A stretch of DNA of 64,000 bases from Rhodobacteraceae bacterium S2214 (GTDB taxonomy: Bacteria; Pseudomonadota; Alphaproteobacteria; Rhodobacterales; Rhodobacteraceae), in contig CP081161.1 of NCBI GenBank assembly GCA_025141675.1, positions 62,001-126,000 of the forward strand. The letters are read 5' to 3'. Each line of letters begins with the position of its first letter. Position 1 is the stretch's first letter. Shown here in pieces: positions 9,352 through 18,116 of this stretch. The notes under the pieces are model-generated. The model ran no database searches, was not told the origin of the DNA, and worked only from the letters and a program-made list of their open reading frames with translations. A program made the position numbers and the translations under genes.

Positions 9352-10164
9352 TCAGTCATGAGCGACCCCCAAATATGCATCAATCACTTCTTGATTATTG
9401 CGGACTTCATCCGGCGTGCCGTCGCCAATCTTGCGACCATAATCCATCACGACCACGCGGTCGGACAGGTCCATAACCACGCCCATATCGTGTTCGATCA
9501 GGGCAATTGTGGTGCCAAATTCATCGTTCACATCAAGGATAAAGCGGGACATGTCCTCTTTTTCCTCGACGTTCATGCCCGCCATCGGTTCATCCAAAAG
9601 CAGCAACTTCGGCTCGGCGGCAAGCGCACGCGCCAGTTCAACCCGCTTCTTCAAACCGTAAGGCAAACGCCCCACAGGGGTCTTCCGGATCGCCTGAATT
9701 TCAAGGAAATCGATAATCTTCTCAACGACTTCACGGTTCGCCGTCTCTTCGCGTTCCGCCTTACCCTTCCAGATCGCTTGGGCGAGCATTCCGGCTTTCA
9801 TATTCGTCAAACGACCCGTCATGACGTTATCGAGCACGGACATCCCTTCGAACAAAGCAATGTTCTGAAACGTGCGCGCAATCCCCTGACGGGCGACCTG
9901 AAACGGCTTCATCGGCGGGCGTTTGCTGCCATGAAACCAAACCTCGCCCTCTTGCGGGTTATAGAAACCGGAAATCACGTTCAGCATCGACGACTTGCCA
10001 GCACCATTCGGCCCAATAATCGCGCGAATTTCGCCTTCGCGAATATCAAACGAGATATTCTTGATCGCCTCGACACCGCCAAATCGCAGGGTAATGCCAC
10101 GCATATCCATCATGACGCCGCCAATTTGACGCCCGTCCGCGGTGACGTATCCTTCATCTAGCAT
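9352..10164 (-). CDS. livG: Liv-type ABC transporter ATP-binding protein (LivG-like)
   Basis: First ATPase of the importer, 270 residues. Walker A is GPNGAGKSS, Walker B is LLLLDEP, the D-loop reads MAGMNVEE and the switch region is IALIEHDMGVVM. The signature motif is degenerate: the usual LSGGQ region reads YGLKKRVELARAL, which is common in LivG proteins of this cluster type. The start is placed at the ATG preceded by AAGGAGA. A longer frame begins at 10245, but its extra N-terminus is Arg-rich and lies close to the upstream stop. Confidence 0.88.
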   Translation of the reverse strand: MLDEGYVTADGRQIGGVMMDMRGITLRFGGVEAIKNISFDIREGEIRAIIGPNGAGKSSMLNVISGFYNPQEGEVWFHGSKRPPMKPFQVARQGIARTFQNIALFEGMSVLDNVMTGRLTNMKAGMLAQAIWKGKAEREETANREVVEKIIDFLEIQAIRKTPVGRLPYGLKKRVELARALAAEPKLLLLDEPMAGMNVEEKEDMSRFILDVNDEFGTTIALIEHDMGVVMDLSDRVVVMDYGRKIGDGTPDEVRNNQEVIDAYLGVAHD

Positions 10165-10231
10165 AACGCGTCTCCTTCGTGTGGCATGGGATGGTGGGCG
10201 GGGCGCATTGCGCAGCAAAAGCGTCGCACCA

Positions 10232-12190
10232 TCATTCCGCCGCAACCTTCACGGCAGGTGCTACAATGGCGTCACGTATATCCAAAGTGGCGGTGATTTT
10301 ACCCTTGCGGCCATCTTCGTAAGTGACTTCCGTTTCAGTATAAATCTCTGATTTTCCGTCATAAAGTGCCGCAATCAGATCGCTGAATTTCTCTTCCACG
10401 ATCCGGCGACGCACTTTGCGCGTGCGGGTCATCTCCCCGTCATCTGCGTCCAATTCCTTGTGCAGAACAAGGAACCGATGCACTTGGCAACCCGCCAACA
10501 TTGGATCCGCTGCAACCGATGCATTCACCTCCGCCACATGCTCTGCAATCGTATCAAGCACCTGAGGATGCTGCGATAATTCTTGGTACGACGAATAGGC
10601 TATGTTGTTGCGTTCCGCCCAATTGCCTACCGCAGTCAGATCAATATTGATGAACGCGGTGCAGCGATCCCGATCCGCGCCAAAGACAACAGCCTCAAGG
10701 ATATTCGGGAAAAACTTGAGCTTGTTTTCCACGTATTTCGGCGCAAACAGCGATCCATCCGCCATTTTGCCCACATCTTTTGCGCGGTCGATGATCCGCA
10801 GATGGCCAGACTTTTCCTCGATAAAGCCCGCATCACCCGTCGCCACCCAGCCTTCCGCGTCTTTCGTAGACGCGGTGCTGTCCGCGTTTTTATAGTATTC
10901 CACAAAGACACCCGGCGACCGATAGAACACTTCTCCATTGTCCGCGATCTTCAGTTCAACACCCGGACTTGGGACGCCAACGGTATCAGACCGCACCTCG
11001 CCATCAGGCTGTTGTGTAATGAAAACAGTCGCTTCCGTCTGACCGTAAAGTTGTTTCAGGTTGATCCCCAAGGCCCGATAAAAATCGAAAATTTCGGGTC
11101 CAATTGCTTCACCAGCGGTATATCCAACCCGCACGCGGCTAAGCCCAAGTGTGTTCTTCAGTGGTCCGATCACCAGCAAATCGGCCAGCTTATACTGCAA
11201 CCGATCACCAAAACTGACGTCTTCGCCATCCAAAAGGCGCGGCCCAATCCGACGGCCAACAGCCATGTATTTGTCGAACAGCCATTTCTTAAAACGACCC
11301 GCGTCTTCCATCCGGATCATGACGTTGGTCAGCTGCGTTTCAAACACGCGCGGCGGCGCAAAATAGTAGGTCGGTCCGATTTCGCGCAGATCGAACTGCA
11401 TCGTATCGGGGCTTTCCGGACAGTTTACACAGAACCCGGTCCACATCGCCTGCCCAATGGAAAAGATAAAATCACCGACCCAAGCCATTGGCAAATAAGC
11501 CAAAACTTCATCGCCAGCTTGCAGATGATCGAACTCGGACGAATTGCGGGATGTCTCGATCACATTGCGGTTCGACAGCACAACGCCCTTGGGGCGCCCG
11601 GTCGTACCTGATGTGTAAAGCATCACGCAGGTGCTGTTGTAATTCAACGCCGCGGTTCGTTCCGCCATCACCGTTTCCAGATTTGACGCACGTCCAGCGG
11701 CCTGCACATCGGCATAGGATGTCATGGCAGAGTGATCGTATTTACGCAGACCGCGACCGTCCAAATAGATCACGTGGTCCAGTCCGGTCAGCTGATCGCG
11801 GACGTCTTCCAGCTTATCAACCTGTTCCTGATCACCCACAATCGCGAAGCGCGCACCGCAGTGATCCATCGCATAGGCGACCTCTTCAGCAGCCGCGTCC
11901 TGATACATCGGCACAGGCACGCAACCCGCCTTTTGCGCCGCGACCATCGCCCAATACAGCGCGGGCCGATTGCGACCAACAATGGCAACGTGGTCACCAA
12001 CATTGGCCCCTAGCGACAGCAGACCAAGCGCGAGCGCATCGATCTCTGCTGCGGCTTCGGCCCAAGTCCAGCTTTGCCAAATCCCAAATTCTTTTTCGCG
12101 ATACGCAGCCTTGGCACCATGCTGTTCAACATTGCGCGCCAATAGTGCTGGTATGGACGTTGGACCCGCAAGGGGTTGCCCTGTCGCCAT
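10232..12190 (-). CDS. AMP-dependent long-chain acyl-CoA synthetase / ligase
   Basis: A 652-residue ANL-superfamily enzyme. It contains the P-loop YTSGTTGRPKGVV (about 200-212), the GYTAGEAIGPE and YGQTEAT motifs, the ATGD adenylate-binding site (WVATGDAGFI) and the C-terminal hinge 'RIIDRAKDVGKMADG', where the usual K/R-G-R is altered. The size and the large insert resemble FadD15-type long-chain fatty-acyl or aromatic acyl-CoA synthetases. It is the first gene of the operon. GGGGGAGGAAAA precedes the chosen ATG, so the in-frame ATG at 12232 is less likely. It probably traps the substrate delivered by the Liv-type importer as a CoA ester; the substrate is not known. Confidence 0.85.
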   Translation of the reverse strand: MATGQPLAGPTSIPALLARNVEQHGAKAAYREKEFGIWQSWTWAEAAAEIDALALGLLSLGANVGDHVAIVGRNRPALYWAMVAAQKAGCVPVPMYQDAAAEEVAYAMDHCGARFAIVGDQEQVDKLEDVRDQLTGLDHVIYLDGRGLRKYDHSAMTSYADVQAAGRASNLETVMAERTAALNYNSTCVMLYTSGTTGRPKGVVLSNRNVIETSRNSSEFDHLQAGDEVLAYLPMAWVGDFIFSIGQAMWTGFCVNCPESPDTMQFDLREIGPTYYFAPPRVFETQLTNVMIRMEDAGRFKKWLFDKYMAVGRRIGPRLLDGEDVSFGDRLQYKLADLLVIGPLKNTLGLSRVRVGYTAGEAIGPEIFDFYRALGINLKQLYGQTEATVFITQQPDGEVRSDTVGVPSPGVELKIADNGEVFYRSPGVFVEYYKNADSTASTKDAEGWVATGDAGFIEEKSGHLRIIDRAKDVGKMADGSLFAPKYVENKLKFFPNILEAVVFGADRDRCTAFINIDLTAVGNWAERNNIAYSSYQELSQHPQVLDTIAEHVAEVNASVAADPMLAGCQVHRFLVLHKELDADDGEMTRTRKVRRRIVEEKFSDLIAALYDGKSEIYTETEVTYEDGRKGKITATLDIRDAIVAPAVKVAAE

Positions 12191-12283
12191 TGATTTTCCT
12201 CCCCCACATTGAATCGCCTCCCCGCGATCCATTGCTTAGGTTTGATACTGTGCCGACCACCTGCGATCCGTCAAATGGTTTTT

Positions 12284-12297
12284 TGAACAAGCGTTCA
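12284..12297. promoter_or_regulatory. Candidate TetR-type operator upstream of the ligase/ABC operon
   Basis: TGAAC-AAGC-GTTCA is a perfect 5+4+5 inverted repeat about 95 nt upstream of the first operon gene, with a further TGAACAG half-site at about 12307-12313. TetR-family regulators of acyl-CoA ligase operons commonly use TGAAC/GTTCA half-sites. No TetR gene lies in the window, so the assignment is inferred. The region 12191-12570 is otherwise non-coding leader DNA. Confidence 0.35.
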
Positions 12298-12582
12298 TTT
12301 AATTTATCTGAACAGGTAATGATGCCCTGCCCGAAGCCGTCGCGGACGCCTTTTTTGCAAGCCGATTCAGCGTGAACGTGACACCGCTGAACCGGCCTCA
12401 CAAAAGGGCACAATTGCAGCTATCTCTTAGATGCTACTGCCATTTTCAAGGCGTTTGGCGTCGAAACACATCTGATTTCAGAGCCAAACCGAAGCAGTTT
12501 GAATGGTGAACCACGAGGTACAAAAACTGAAGGAGCAGTGCCCAGATAGTTTTTGACGAAAACCTAAAAGGAGCTCACGACA

Positions 12583-12766
12583 ATCAACCTAATCGCCGCC
12601 GCAGCAATTCTGTCCGGCTCTATTCCTGCACAAGACGTCGCAACAGATTCGGGTCGTGCCGATCAAAAGCGGTGGCATAATCTATGACAAAGTTATCGGC
12701 ACGTTCCGCGGCAACAACGAAGATCTGATTTACGCTGGCGGCTTTATCGGCAACGTTCTGGACTAG
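12583..12766 (+). pseudogene. Decayed gene for a small exported protein
   Basis: Following a good AGGAG site, the plus strand reads INLIAAAAILSGSIPAQDVA, a typical signal peptide. The would-be start codon is ATC at 12583, and the frame ends at a TGA after about 34 codons. Shifting frame near position 12650 restores reading: VVPIKSGGIIYDKVIGTFRG then NNEDLIYAGGFIGNVLD, ending at TAG 12764-12766. One frameshift plus a lost ATG therefore explain the sequence. Sequencing error cannot be excluded. The family of the intact parent is not recognised. Confidence 0.5.
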
Positions 12767-12771
12767 GTCAT

Positions 12772-12802
12772 AATGCAGCCCAAAAGTGGCTGGGGCTGCA
12801 TT
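12772..12802. terminator. Hairpin between the decayed gene and fdh
   Basis: ATGCAGCCC and GGGCTGCAT form a 9-bp perfect stem around an 11-nt loop directly between the two convergent transcription units. T-runs are poor on both sides, so termination strength is uncertain. Confidence 0.5.
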
Positions 12803-12805
12803 GCA

Positions 12806-15571
12806 TTATTCGGCTGCGATGGTCGTTTCAACTTTCTCAACACGCACCGCAGAAAATTTGAATTCGGGAATTTTGCCGAAGGGGTCCACCGCTGGGTTCG
12901 TTAGAATGTTCGCGGCGGCCTCAACATAAGCAAACGGCAAGAAGACCATGTCAGGCGCGACAGCCCGATCCGACCGCGCCATGATTTTGATCGACCCACG
13001 CTTTGTTGTCAGTCGCAACAACCCACCCGGTTCAACACCAAGCTTCCGCAGCGTCGACGGATGAAGCGAACAGTTCGCTTCTGGTTCAACCGCATCCAGC
13101 ACCTTTGAACGGCGCGTCATAGACCCCGTGTGCCAATGTTCCAACTGTCGTCCGGTCGTCAGGATCATCGGATAATCCGCGTCGGGCACATCATCCGGCG
13201 CGATCACATTGGCTGGTGTGAATTTTGCACGCCCGTCTGCGCGTGGGAAACCATCCGCAAAAACAATCGGTTGCCCCGGATCAGTTGATGACAATGACGG
13301 GTAGGTCACCACATTTTCAGCCTCAAGCCGGTCCCATGTGATGTTATCCAGCGATTTCATCACCTGCGTCATCTCGTCGAACACCTCGCTTGGATGCGTA
13401 TAGGTCCAACCAAGGCCCAATCGTTTGCCAAGCTCAACTTCGATCCACCAGTCTTCCTTCGCATCACCCGGAGGTGCGACCGCTGGGCGTCCCATTTGCA
13501 CCTGCCGATTGGTGTTTGTCACCGTCCCGGTCTTTTCGGCGAAGGCCGAAGCAGGCAGGATCACATCGGCATAGTTCGCCGTTTCTGTGATGAAAATGTC
13601 CTGCACGACCAGATGCTTAAGCTTTGCCAGAGCATCCCGCGCATGTTCAACGTCTGGATCAGACATCGCGGGATTTTCACCCAGAATATACATCCCCTGA
13701 ATGTCACCCGCATGCACCGCATCAAGGATTTCAGTGACGGTCAGACCCTTGTTCGGGTCAATGTTACCTTCGTTCCAAACCTCTTGAAACGCAGACCGCA
13801 CGCCGTCGTCACCTACAGGCTGGTAATCGGGCAGGAACATCGGGATGAGGCCCGCATCAGACGCGCCTTGCACGTTGTTTTGCCCCCGCAGCGGATGCAG
13901 TCCGGCACCCGGACGACCAACTTGGCCCGTCATCAAAGCAAGGCTGATCAGGCAGCGCGAATTATCGGTGCCGTGGATGTGTTGCGACACGCCCATACCC
14001 CAGAAAATCATGCCCGCCTTAGCGCCTGCAAAAGTCCGTGCGACGGCGCGCAATTCATCTGCTGGAATACCGCAAATGCCTTCCATCTTCTCTGGTGAGA
14101 AGTCCTTGAGATGCGCTTTTTCCGCTTCCCAATTTTCGGTATAGGCATCGATATACTGTTGATCGTAAAGCTTTTCTTCAACGATCACATGCATGATCGC
14201 GTTCAGCATCGACACATCCGCACCGGGGCGGAATTGCAGCATGTGGGTCGAGAAGCGCTTCAATGCCTGACCGCGCGGATCCATCACAATAAGCTTGCCA
14301 CCGCGTTTGGTGAACTGCTTGAAATAGGTGGCGGCGACGGGGTGGTTTTCAATCGGGTTCGCACCGATGACGATGGCCACATCAGCGTTTTCAATCTCGT
14401 TGAATGTCGCGGTGACGGCCCCCGATCCGACGTTTTCCATCAACGCAGCGACGGATGACGCGTGGCATAGCCGTGTGCAGTGATCAACGTTGTTGTGACC
14501 AAAGCCTTGGCGGATCATTTTCTGGAAAAGATAGGCTTCTTCGTTCGTACATTTGGCTGACCCAAAGCCAGCGATCTTGGTCCCGCCGAGTTCTTTCATG
14601 CCATTGGCAGCAAAATCCAGCGCTTCGTCCCAAGACGCTTCGCGGAACACTTCGCCCCAATTGCCAGGATCAACGTTCAAGCCCTTTGCGGGCGCATCGT
14701 CGCGTCGAATCAAAGGTTTGGTCAGCCGGTGATCGTGGTGAATATAGTCGAAACCGAACCGGCCTTTGACACACAAACGGCCTTCGTTCGCGGGGCCATT
14801 GATGCCTTCGACGAACTTGACCTTGTCGTCCTTCACCTTCAACGACACCTGACAGCCGACGCCACAGAATGGGCAAACGCTTTTGACTTCGCGGTCGTAG
14901 TCCGCCGTATCGCCGATTTGGTTTTCGTCCGTCACGGTCGCGGGCAACAACGCCCCAGTCGGGCAGGCCTGTACGCATTCACCGCAGGCCACGCAGCTGG
15001 ATGCACCCATCGGGTCGTCCATATCGAAGACAGGGTAAGCATTGTGGCCCCGACCCGCCATGCCGATCACATCATTGACCTGCACTTCACGACAGGCCCG
15101 CACGCACAATCCACATTGAATACACGCATCCAAGTTTACCGACATCGCGACGTGACTGTCATCCAGCAGTGGGATGTGGTCGCTATCCATCGTCGGAAAA
15201 CGGCTTTCACTAACGTCCTGCTTGGCAGCCATGTCCCATAAATGAGACGATTTATCGTGCGCGACCGCCTGTTCAGGCTGGTCGGCGACAAGCATTTCCA
15301 TGACCATTTTACGCGCCTGGACTTCGCGCGGCTGATCGGTTGTGACGACCATGCCTTCAGACGGTTCGCGGATGCAGGACGCCGCCAAGGTCCGTTCGCC
15401 ATCAATCGCGACCATACAGGCGCGGCAGTTTCCGTCGGACCGGTAACCGGGCTGCGGTTTGTGGCAAAGATGCGGGATCACAAGGCCACGGCCATTGGCC
15501 ACTTCCCAAATCGTTTCACCCGGCTGGGCGGTCACTGACTTTCCGTCGAGTGTAAATTTGATCTCGGCCAT
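12806..15571 (-). CDS. fdhF: Molybdenum-dependent formate dehydrogenase, alpha subunit
   Basis: The 921-residue enzyme oxidises formate to CO2. From the chosen ATG the domains are: a 2Fe-2S ferredoxin domain (Cys36, 49, 52, 66), an N-terminal bridging region, two 4Fe-4S clusters (CIQCGLCVRAC at about 150-160 and CVACGECVQAC at about 193-203), then a Mo-bis-MGD catalytic domain with its own 4Fe-4S motif (CPFCGVGC ... C267). Cys369 in CTRLCHASS is the Mo ligand, so it is a Cys rather than selenocysteine enzyme. It resembles FdsA of NAD-linked enzymes, but no fdsB, fdsG or fdhD is adjacent. The electron acceptor is therefore unknown. GAGGAG before the ATG decides the start. Confidence 0.9.
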   Translation of the reverse strand: MAEIKFTLDGKSVTAQPGETIWEVANGRGLVIPHLCHKPQPGYRSDGNCRACMVAIDGERTLAASCIREPSEGMVVTTDQPREVQARKMVMEMLVADQPEQAVAHDKSSHLWDMAAKQDVSESRFPTMDSDHIPLLDDSHVAMSVNLDACIQCGLCVRACREVQVNDVIGMAGRGHNAYPVFDMDDPMGASSCVACGECVQACPTGALLPATVTDENQIGDTADYDREVKSVCPFCGVGCQVSLKVKDDKVKFVEGINGPANEGRLCVKGRFGFDYIHHDHRLTKPLIRRDDAPAKGLNVDPGNWGEVFREASWDEALDFAANGMKELGGTKIAGFGSAKCTNEEAYLFQKMIRQGFGHNNVDHCTRLCHASSVAALMENVGSGAVTATFNEIENADVAIVIGANPIENHPVAATYFKQFTKRGGKLIVMDPRGQALKRFSTHMLQFRPGADVSMLNAIMHVIVEEKLYDQQYIDAYTENWEAEKAHLKDFSPEKMEGICGIPADELRAVARTFAGAKAGMIFWGMGVSQHIHGTDNSRCLISLALMTGQVGRPGAGLHPLRGQNNVQGASDAGLIPMFLPDYQPVGDDGVRSAFQEVWNEGNIDPNKGLTVTEILDAVHAGDIQGMYILGENPAMSDPDVEHARDALAKLKHLVVQDIFITETANYADVILPASAFAEKTGTVTNTNRQVQMGRPAVAPPGDAKEDWWIEVELGKRLGLGWTYTHPSEVFDEMTQVMKSLDNITWDRLEAENVVTYPSLSSTDPGQPIVFADGFPRADGRAKFTPANVIAPDDVPDADYPMILTTGRQLEHWHTGSMTRRSKVLDAVEPEANCSLHPSTLRKLGVEPGGLLRLTTKRGSIKIMARSDRAVAPDMVFLPFAYVEAAANILTNPAVDPFGKIPEFKFSAVRVEKVETTIAAE

Positions 15572-15695
15572 GGTGGTGCTCCTCATCCTCAGAGCAATCT
15601 ACACCACTTTCGTGCAAGTTAAGACAGGCCATCCGCGACCACGATCCGCACATTTGCGCCATGTGCGGTTTCTGATGCGAAATCTACGTGTGGCT

Positions 15696-15983
15696 TTAGA
15701 AAAATACGCTCGCATTGTTGATCAGGATGATCCGGATCGCTTCCAGTCCCAAAAGGGCGACAATCGGCGATAAATCAATGCCGCCCAAATCGGGCATAAA
15801 CCGACGGATCGGAGCGTAAAGTGGTTCCAAGATACGTTGCAGCGTGTACCAAATCTGACCGACCAACGGCTGACGCACGTTCAAGACATCAAAACTGATC
15901 AACCAGCTCATGATGAAATGCGCAAAGATAAAGAAACGGGCGACGCCGATGAGCATCAACAAGATTTCAAAGATGGACTGCAT
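15696..15983 (-). CDS. YggT-family inner-membrane protein
   Basis: A 95-residue protein with two hydrophobic helices separated by the family motif 'VRQPLVGQIWYTLQRILEPLYAPIR' region (about residues 34-58). YggT proteins are small membrane proteins of unclear function, linked to osmotic-stress tolerance and cell-division sites. The start is taken at the ATG preceded by GAAGG; the in-frame upstream ATG at 16061 would add an unlikely 26-residue extension. It is transcribed divergently from the thioesterase gene. Confidence 0.85.
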   Translation of the reverse strand: MQSIFEILLMLIGVARFFIFAHFIMSWLISFDVLNVRQPLVGQIWYTLQRILEPLYAPIRRFMPDLGGIDLSPIVALLGLEAIRIILINNASVFF

Positions 15984-16062
15984 GGTATCGCCTTCAATTT
16001 GTGCACCGTTCAAGTAAGTTCTAAGTGGCAGTCCTGCAAGCCCCAGCTTCCGTTGCGTCAAA

Positions 16063-16080
16063 GTTGACGTTTACGTCAAC
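16063..16080. promoter_or_regulatory. Perfect 18-bp palindrome, candidate MerR/LiuR-type operator
   Basis: GTTGACGT-TT-ACGTCAAC is a perfect 8+2+8 inverted repeat in the divergent promoter region between yggT and the thioesterase gene. It resembles the TTGACGT/ACGTCAA half-sites reported for LiuR-like MerR regulators of acyl-CoA metabolism. That would fit a thioesterase target, but the regulator assignment is inference. Confidence 0.5.
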
Positions 16081-16122
16081 AAGGCAGATGGAGGGGGTAA
16101 TCGTCACCTAAAGGTTGTTCCG

Positions 16123-16671
16123 ATGTATCCTTTCGTACGGCTTATCAAAGATATGTATCTTGCCCGCCGCGCACCTGACTTACCCATTATGGGTATTCAT
16201 GTGTCGCAACACCGGTGCTGGCCACAAGATATCGACGCGTTCATTGAAATGAATAACGGACGTATCTTAACAATTCTTGATCTTGGGCGCACAGTTTTGG
16301 CCAAACGTGTTGGCCTACTAGACGCGCTCAAGGAAAAGCGTTGGGGCCTCACGATGGCCGGTGTCAGCGTGCGTTACCGTAAGCGCATCCGTCCGTTTGT
16401 GAAATTCAAAACGGTCAGTCGCGCTGTCGGCTGGGACGATAAATTCTTCTACCTCGAACAATCCATCTGGATCGGAAACGAATGCGCCGTGCAGGCTCTG
16501 TACCGGTCTGCTGTGACCGATAAAAACGGGATCGTGCGCCCCCGACAGCTGTTTGATCACATCGGCTACGAAGGCGACCGGCCGCCGTTACCTGCGTGGG
16601 CACAAAACTGGATCGACGCCGATCAAACACGTCCTTGGCCCCCAGAAGTGACACCAGACACACAGTCATAA
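16123..16671 (+). CDS. Acyl-CoA thioesterase-like protein (hot-dog fold, THEM6-like)
   Basis: The 182-residue protein fits the 4HBT_2/THEM6-like hot-dog family. It has the 'DIDAFIEMNNGRILTILDLGR' helix-entry block (about residues 36-56), where a Met/Asn pair replaces catalytic residues of other thioesterases, and beta strands 'GVSVRYRKRIRPFVKF' and 'FFYLEQSIWI'. Members hydrolyse acyl-CoA or acyl-ACP esters; the substrate here is unknown. AAAGG lies upstream of the ATG, and a perfect palindrome lies 43-60 nt upstream. Confidence 0.8.
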   Translation: MYPFVRLIKDMYLARRAPDLPIMGIHVSQHRCWPQDIDAFIEMNNGRILTILDLGRTVLAKRVGLLDALKEKRWGLTMAGVSVRYRKRIRPFVKFKTVSRAVGWDDKFFYLEQSIWIGNECAVQALYRSAVTDKNGIVRPRQLFDHIGYEGDRPPLPAWAQNWIDADQTRPWPPEVTPDTQS

Positions 16672-16733
16672 ACACGTCACTTGCAATGTGCCGTCCCTTC
16701 GGTGTCTTATCGCGGCACTTACGGGGGACGACC

Positions 16734-18116
16734 ATGACAATATCGGCAAAAAAGCGCATCTGGGGCTGGATGAGCTTTGATTGGGCAGCGCAACCATACT
16801 ACACGCTTGGGTTGACCTTTATCTTTGGGCCATACTTTGCGGTCGTCGCTGCGAATTACTTTCTCGGTCAAGGACTTGACCAAGAAGCCGCAGGCGCATC
16901 AGCGCAAAGCACTTGGGCCTTTGGCCAAACCTGTGCGGGCCTTGTCATCGCCTTTACCGCGCCGTTCCTTGGCGCTTATGCAGACAACACGGGCCGCAAG
17001 ATGCCGTGGATCATCGGCTTTTCCCTTCTGTATGTCATCGGTGCATGGTCTTTATGGTTTTTGACCCCCGACAGCAGCAGCCTGATGCTGTTCCTGGTCC
17101 TGTTCTACGTCGGCTTTATTGCGGCAGAATCGGCGCTGAACTTTATCAACGCGTATTTGCCGTCGCTTGGCACACCGGAGGAAGTCGGTCGGATCTCGGG
17201 CACTGGTGCGTCAGTTGGCTACTGGGGCGGCTTGGTTGCTTTGATTATTATGTTGCTGCTGTTCGCAGAGGACGCGCAGACCGGCAAAACGCTGATCGGC
17301 TTGGACCCGCTGTTTGGGCTGGACCCAAGCGCGCGCGAAGGCACACGTGCCGTGGGTCCGTTCATGGCGGTATGGTTTGCTATCTTCATGATCCCGTTCT
17401 TCTTATGGGTGCGCGACAATCCTGCTGACGCAGGCGAGGTCCCCAAAATGTCGAAAGTTTGGGGCGATCTAAAACAGACGCTGCGCAATGTTGCCCGCCG
17501 CAAAAGCACCGCATCGTTCCTGCTCGGGTCGATGTTTTACCGCGACGCCCTGAATGCTTTGTATGCATTTGGCGGCGTGTACGCGACGCTCGTGTTAGGT
17601 TGGGGCACGATCTGGCTAGGCGTTTTCGGGATCATCAGCGTCATTACAGCAGCCGTATTTACCTATGTCGGCGGTCGGTTTGACGCGAAACTAGGGCCAA
17701 AACCAGTCATCATTTTCTGCATTCTTTGCCTTCTGGTCGTCAGCACGATTATCGTCGGCATGTCCCGCACACAGGTGTTTGGCGTCCCGCTTGCGGCAGA
17801 TTCGATGGTTCCTGACATAATTTTTTTCGTTTGTGGTTCTGTTATTGGTGGTGCAGGCGGCGCAATTTATGCCGCATCGCGGTCCATGATGGTGCGCCAT
17901 ACAAACCCCGAACGTCCAACCGAAGCCTTTGGTCTATTTGCACTTTCCGGCAAAGCGACTGCGTTCATGGCCCCCCTGCTCATTGGGGTTTTCACCGCTT
18001 GGACCGGTAATGTGCAGCTAGGCTTCTTGCCTGTGATCTTCCTCTTTCTTCTTGGTCTTGTGATGCTATCATGGGTCAACAAAGACGGAGATCGCGCAGC
18101 ATGGTCCGCTTCATAG
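16734..18116 (+). CDS. MFS transporter, UMF1 family
   Basis: The 460-residue, about 12-helix permease begins with the UMF1 (Atg22-like) signature 'WGWMSFDWAAQPYYTLG'. A 'GAYADNTGRK' loop 2-3 motif, typical of major facilitators, follows. Atg22-like proteins export amino acids or related small molecules, but the substrate here is not evident. The start is placed at the ATG after GGGGGA; an ORF extension back to 16596 overlaps the thioesterase gene and is not credible. The 3' end overlaps mepA by 16 nt. Confidence 0.85.
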   Translation: MTISAKKRIWGWMSFDWAAQPYYTLGLTFIFGPYFAVVAANYFLGQGLDQEAAGASAQSTWAFGQTCAGLVIAFTAPFLGAYADNTGRKMPWIIGFSLLYVIGAWSLWFLTPDSSSLMLFLVLFYVGFIAAESALNFINAYLPSLGTPEEVGRISGTGASVGYWGGLVALIIMLLLFAEDAQTGKTLIGLDPLFGLDPSAREGTRAVGPFMAVWFAIFMIPFFLWVRDNPADAGEVPKMSKVWGDLKQTLRNVARRKSTASFLLGSMFYRDALNALYAFGGVYATLVLGWGTIWLGVFGIISVITAAVFTYVGGRFDAKLGPKPVIIFCILCLLVVSTIIVGMSRTQVFGVPLAADSMVPDIIFFVCGSVIGGAGGAIYAASRSMMVRHTNPERPTEAFGLFALSGKATAFMAPLLIGVFTAWTGNVQLGFLPVIFLFLLGLVMLSWVNKDGDRAAWSAS

